From: Synergistaceae bacterium UBA5827
Lineage (GTDB): Bacteria > Synergistota > Synergistia > Synergistales > 79-D21
Assembly: GCA_002432945.1 (NCBI GenBank)
Contig: DJHE01000019.1
Span: forward strand, 35,321-99,320
Length of the DNA: 64,000 nucleotides
Direction of reading: 5' to 3'
Below the pieces are notes generated by a model, which was given only the letters and a program-made list of their open reading frames with translations, was not told the origin of the DNA and did no database searches. Numbering within the stretch: the stretch's first letter is position 1; every line of letters begins with the position of its first letter. The position numbers and the translations under genes are program-made. Below are positions 60,031-64,000 of the stretch, one piece after another.

Positions 60031-60059
60031 ATAATAGCAAAAAGGCCGCGCAATGTCAA
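60031..60059 (-). promoter_or_regulatory. rpoBC promoter (TTGACA-N17-TATTAT)
   Basis: On the minus strand TTGACA (60059-60054) and TATTAT (60036-60031) are 17 bases apart. The hexamers and spacing are the same as in the str promoter. Initiation near 60024 would give a leader of about 53 bases, containing the hairpins at 59972-59995. Confidence 0.88.
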
Positions 60060-60100
60060 CAGACAGGCACGACCTGACATGGAACTTCTTCCAGTTTTTA

Positions 60101-60187
60101 TGGTGTCGAGGGGGGGAGTTGAACCCCCACAGGCTAATGCCCACTAGAGCCTGAGTCTAGCGCGTCTACCAATTCCGCCACCCCGAC
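60101..60187 (-). tRNA. tRNA-Leu (anticodon CAG)
   Basis: The 87-base tRNA has the acceptor pair GTCGGGG/CCTCGAC (one G-U), a D arm GGCGGAATTGGTAGACGC and an anticodon loop CTCAGGC in the stem CTAGA/TCTAG. The anticodon is CAG, reading CUG. A long variable arm typical of class II Leu tRNA and a TTCAACTCC T loop follow. The 3' CCA is encoded (60103-60101). It lies between sua5 and rpoB, with its own promoter upstream. Confidence 0.97.
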
Positions 60188-60206
60188 ATCGAAACCAACA
60201 AACGGG

Positions 60207-60235
60207 ATTTTAGCAACCCGATCTCTTTTTGGCAA
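60207..60235 (-). promoter_or_regulatory. Promoter of the tRNA-Leu gene
   Basis: On the minus strand TTGCCA (60235-60230) and TAAAAT (60212-60207) are 17 bases apart. Transcription would begin about 13 bases before the mature 5' end. Confidence 0.7.
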
Positions 60236-60245
60236 GGGCCCTTCG

Positions 60246-63143
<2,898 letters not shown>

Positions 63144-63153
63144 CAGGTCCTCC

Positions 63154-63188
63154 AAAAATGCATCGCGGGCCTGTTGCTGCCCGCGATG
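63154..63188 (-). terminator. Rho-independent terminator after metG
   Basis: CATCGCGGGC (63161-63170) pairs with GCCCGCGATG (63179-63188) around an eight-base loop. On the minus strand the stem is followed by ATTTTT (63158-63154). The T-run directly touches the tatD ribosome binding site. Confidence 0.82.
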
Positions 63189-63235
63189 TCCAGGCCGTAT
63201 CCCCAGGGGGGAGATCGTTCAGCGGAGGCAGACGG

Positions 63236-64000
63236 TCAGTGAATCCGGCTGCCGGGAGTAATCTTTCTGTCGAGCGTCAGGAGGGCAAGTTCCTTCCCGT
63301 CCGGACTCTCCGCCGCAAGCAGCATGCCGTTGCTGACGACGCCTCTGAGTTTAGCCGGTTTCAGGTTGCAGATGACGATAATCTCCCGGCCAACGAGATC
63401 TTCAGGCTCGTAAAACTCGCGGATGCCTGAAACGATCGTCCTTCTCTCGTATCCCAGGTCAAGGTCAAGCTTGTAAAGCTTGTTGGCGTTGGGAACCGGT
63501 TCGACGCCGAGGACCCTGGCGGTTCGCAACTCAATCTTCCGGAATTCCTCGACGGAAACCTCTTCCTCGTGTTCGCCGGGATCCGGAAGCAGGTTCTTTT
63601 TCGCTTCCCGCTCCGCCCTGTCCGCTTCCCAGGCCTTCAGGTCAATGCGGGGAAAGAGGATTTCCTCGCGCTTGATCGAGGTGCCCTCGGGAAGGAAACC
63701 CCACGGGTAATCCTCGAAAAGGACACTGTTCGGATCGCCGTCCAGGCCAAGCTGGTCCCACATGCGGCGGGAAGTTCCCGGCATGAAGGGGGCGACGAGG
63801 AGCGAAATCTGCACGAGGGCCTGGTACAGGGTCCCCAAAACCGAATCCAGGCGGGGATCGTTGTCCTTCCCGAGCTTCCACGGGGCCGTTTCGTCGATAT
63901 ACTTGTTCATCCTGGAAACGAATGTCCAGATGGTCTTCAGGGCTTCGTCGAAGGCGAACTCCGCCATCTTTTCTGCGACGCTCTCCTTCGTGTCCGAAGC
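63236..64000 (-). CDS. metG: Methionyl-tRNA synthetase (C-terminal part, cut by window edge)
   Basis: The frame is open to the right edge, and 254 residues are visible. The first half is the alpha-helical anticodon-binding region with ASRMNKYIDETAPWKLGK-like FVSRMNKYIDETAPWKLG. The second half is the appended tRNA-binding OB fold: KIELRTARVLGVEPVPNANK, VVSGIREFYEPEDL and NLKPAKLRGVVSNGMLLAA. The catalytic domain with HIGH and KMSKS lies beyond the window. A 92-base gap with a terminator separates it from tatD. Confidence 0.95.
   Translation of the reverse strand, partial: ASDTKESVAEKMAEFAFDEALKTIWTFVSRMNKYIDETAPWKLGKDNDPRLDSVLGTLYQALVQISLLVAPFMPGTSRRMWDQLGLDGDPNSVLFEDYPWGFLPEGTSIKREEILFPRIDLKAWEADRAEREAKKNLLPDPGEHEEEVSVEEFRKIELRTARVLGVEPVPNANKLYKLDLDLGYERRTIVSGIREFYEPEDLVGREIIVICNLKPAKLRGVVSNGMLLAAESPDGKELALLTLDRKITPGSRIH

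Overview
The window is about 64 kb of compact, GC-rich (high 50s percent by eye) bacterial chromosome with almost no non-coding DNA. I saw no IS element, phage, CRISPR array or rRNA operon. The gene set fits a diderm, anaerobic, amino-acid-using bacterium: a periplasmic Skp/OmpH-type chaperone, rubrerythrin, an [FeFe]-hydrogenase-like protein, a branched-chain amino acid ABC importer, L-lysine 6-transaminase and glutaminase. Together with the zinc-ribbon (C+) forms of S4, S14, L24 and L36, short-form HisG/HisZ and a very large RpoC, this suggests the phylum Synergistota. That assignment is an inference from gene content, not from a marker-gene tree.

Layout, left to right. 1-4410 (+): the histidine operon hisZ(partial)-hisG-hisB-hisH-hisA-hisF-hisIE, with genes overlapping or abutting. 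4342-6114: a SAM methyltransferase (-) and a divergent DegT-like aminotransferase (+). 6131-8133: rubrerythrin (+), then glutaminase and a SUI1-family factor (-). 8188-12268: a type IV pilin-like protein (+) facing a tight minus-strand cluster of DRTGG protein, RsbT-like ATPase, [FeFe]-hydrogenase-like iron-sulfur protein, second DRTGG protein, PHP phosphoesterase and a tiny Cys/EF-hand protein. 12401-15206: a sodium:solute symporter (+), an adenosine-specific kinase and a Cof-type HAD phosphatase (-). 15358-19950 (+): livK-livH-livM-livG-livF. 20052-26649: skp, a DUF3343 gene, a ComF-like gene, metK, a GNAT gene, a zinc ribbon, a DUF3084 coiled-coil membrane protein and lysine 6-transaminase.

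26807-51319 (-) is one near-continuous superoperon read from right to left: an L7Ae-like protein, rpsL, rpsG, fusA, tuf, the S10, spc and alpha ribosomal blocks (with secY, adk, map, infA, rpoA), then an ECF-transporter energizing module (ecfA1-ecfA2-ecfT), truA, an mreB-like gene and a YkgJ-type gene. 51434-59971 (-) holds rpoB and rpoC. Upstream of them lie a tRNA-Leu(CAG) with its own promoter and the sua5, tgt, tatD and partial metG genes.

Points of interest. The DRTGG/RsbT/hydrogenase-like/PHP cluster looks like a redox or H2 sensing relay, in which the hydrogenase-like protein keeps H-cluster-type cysteines but has Tyr where the proton-relay Cys would be. RpoC carries two large insertions, and the second contains repeats of a module also found in RpoB. 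The rpoBC and str promoters have the same consensus (TTGACA-N17-TATTAT). Two genes have extended -10 boxes exactly six bases before an ATG that lacks a ribosome binding site, so they may be leaderless.
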